Shown: positions 63,363 through 64,000 of the stretch, in pieces
Layout: each line of letters begins with the position of its first letter
Position numbering within the stretch: the first letter of the stretch is position 1
NCBI GenBank assembly: GCA_945898195.1
Contig: CAMDHM010000004.1
Location: 42,161-106,160, forward strand
DNA length: 64,000 nt
Direction: 5' to 3'
Source of the DNA: Pseudobacteriovorax antillogorgiicola
Lineage (GTDB): Bacteria; Bdellovibrionota_B; Oligoflexia; Oligoflexales; RGVZ01
Notes under the pieces: generated by a model
Database searches by the model: none
What the model was told of the DNA's origin: nothing
The model's input: the letters and a program-made list of their open reading frames with translations, nothing else
Made by a program: the position numbers and the translations under genes

Positions 63363-63557
63363 TCATGCTGCCGACTCCATGGCTTTGCTTGATACGTGCT
63401 TCCTCAGAAATGCTCTCAGTAGCCTGTCCAGTGTGCCGCGTAGCTCAAATGGATTCAAGCCGGCATTCACTTCCCTTAACTTCTCCTGCGCCTCTGGCGA
63501 GACATCGGCGCATGCCATCACTCTGTCATAGATTGTAGGAAATTCAAGCACACTTCA
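63363..63557 (-). pseudogene. C-terminal fragment of a transposase/integrase-like protein
   Basis: A minus-strand frame of about 62 codons resembles the C-terminal end of integrase-core transposases: YDRVMACADVSPEAQEKL followed by LNPFELRGTLDRLLRAFL. A stop codon (63555-63557) two codons before the GTG at 63551 cuts the frame, and no upstream catalytic domain is seen. It is therefore probably a decayed insertion remnant. The assignment rests on remembered family ends and is moderate. Confidence 0.4.
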
Positions 63558-64000
63558 CGATCTATCCCGCAGCCGTTCCCGCCAACATTCTCGCGCCACA
63601 AACCTCTAGCTGCGCGAATTCTAGCCCCTAAAACCGACCAATATCTCAACTACTCCCCCACCTTACTTGCGTTTTCCTTCCCCACCCCGCATTTTGGGTA
63701 CACCTCACCACCGCGTCCATTTTTATGGCGCCGCCTCCAACACATCCATGCTTGATTTAGTCCCAGCCGGGGTCCGCTGCCTGCGTCGCGAGGTCCGGCG
63801 TTAGGCCCGAGACCGTCTCCACCGCAGGATCTGCCGTGTCAAACTCCAGCAGCCGCGAAATCCAATCAAAAAAAATAAAGATTAGGACCACGTAACCATA
63901 ATTATGGCCAGGGATAAAAATGACTCGCCTAATCCCGAGACTTAGGATGTCCAAAGTGCAAGCGATGGTCACATCCCTCGCTGGCCGCCTCTTCTGTCAA
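63558..64000. other. Terminal region with no convincing gene
   Basis: The last 440 bases are pyrimidine-rich around 63590-63750 and hold only short frames. A minus-strand frame with hydrophobic middle (63757-63972, GTG start, ending PGWD) could be a small protein or chance. No repeats or RNA gene were seen. It may be the edge of a disrupted mobile region together with the fragment at 63363-63557. Confidence 0.4.

Noticed and set aside
63757..63972. Small hydrophobic minus-strand frame at the window end
   Set aside because: GTG start, no ribosome site and no recognisable family; not counted as a gene.
1..64000. tRNA, rRNA or CRISPR array
   Set aside because: The intergenic gaps were read on both strands; no cloverleaf, rRNA signature or regularly spaced repeats were seen.

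Overview
The window is a roughly 50% GC stretch of a Gram-negative, flagellated bacterial chromosome. It carries LPS heptose synthesis (HldD), an Omp85-type outer-membrane protein, diaminopimelate and D-alanine metabolism, FtsB, SMC rather than MukB, and FlhF/FlhG polar-flagellum control. There are also at least nine secreted lipoproteins with no family I recognise, a GTP-type PEP carboxykinase, and an outer-membrane beta-barrel protein of a type common in myxobacteria and Bdellovibrio relatives. My inference is a Bdellovibrionota/Oligoflexia-like or other former deltaproteobacterial lineage. No rRNA, tRNA, CRISPR array or intact insertion sequence was seen. Layout. 0-7 kb: two penicillin-binding peptidases (S11 and S13) ending at a hairpin terminator, an operon of three unrecognised lipoproteins, and a convergent lipoprotein with a metzincin-type zinc motif. 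7-15.5 kb: an FAD-linked 2-hydroxyacid oxidase, pckG, two lipoproteins (one with a von Willebrand A-like domain and repeated beta modules), a flippase-like membrane protein and an alpha/beta hydrolase. 15.5-28.5 kb: one long minus-strand flagellar operon, fliL-fliM-fliN-fliO-fliP-fliQ-fliR-flhB-flhA-flhF-flhG-fliA-cheY-PilZ-DUF2802, with a good sigma-54-like promoter upstream of fliL. It encodes the C-ring, the export gate, number/placement GTPases, the late flagellar sigma factor and a chemotaxis regulator. 28.9-39.7 kb: a cytochrome c lipoprotein, lysA/tatB, hldD with an Omp85-like protein, smc preceded by a beta-propeller-like lipoprotein, and ssb with a small PH-like gene. 39.7-45.9 kb: a minus-strand operon of aldehyde dehydrogenase, phosphohexomutase, outer-membrane barrel and a GNAT acetyltransferase whose start codon is abnormal. 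A GYF/DUF4234-like membrane protein follows on the plus strand. 45.9-51 kb: the conserved rpmH-rnpA-yidD-yidC-jag-mnmE cluster, here without dnaA. 51-60.4 kb: a secreted protein built from three two-cysteine modules, alr, a HEAT-repeat/VOC pair, a C-terminally short GlmU-like uridylyltransferase followed by glmS, a PcrA/UvrD helicase and ftsB. 60.4-63.2 kb: two more lipoproteins. 63.2-64 kb: sequence with little coding potential, including what looks like the tail of a degraded transposase. Most of the window is housekeeping. The less ordinary items are the repeated-module secreted proteins (11.4-13.6 kb and 51.1-52.4 kb), the lipoprotein/metzincin block, the truncated GlmU, the FliO with an extra periplasmic domain, the GNAT gene without a usable canonical start, and a hairpin-rich leader at 44.7-44.9 kb. 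I found no clear new multi-gene system.
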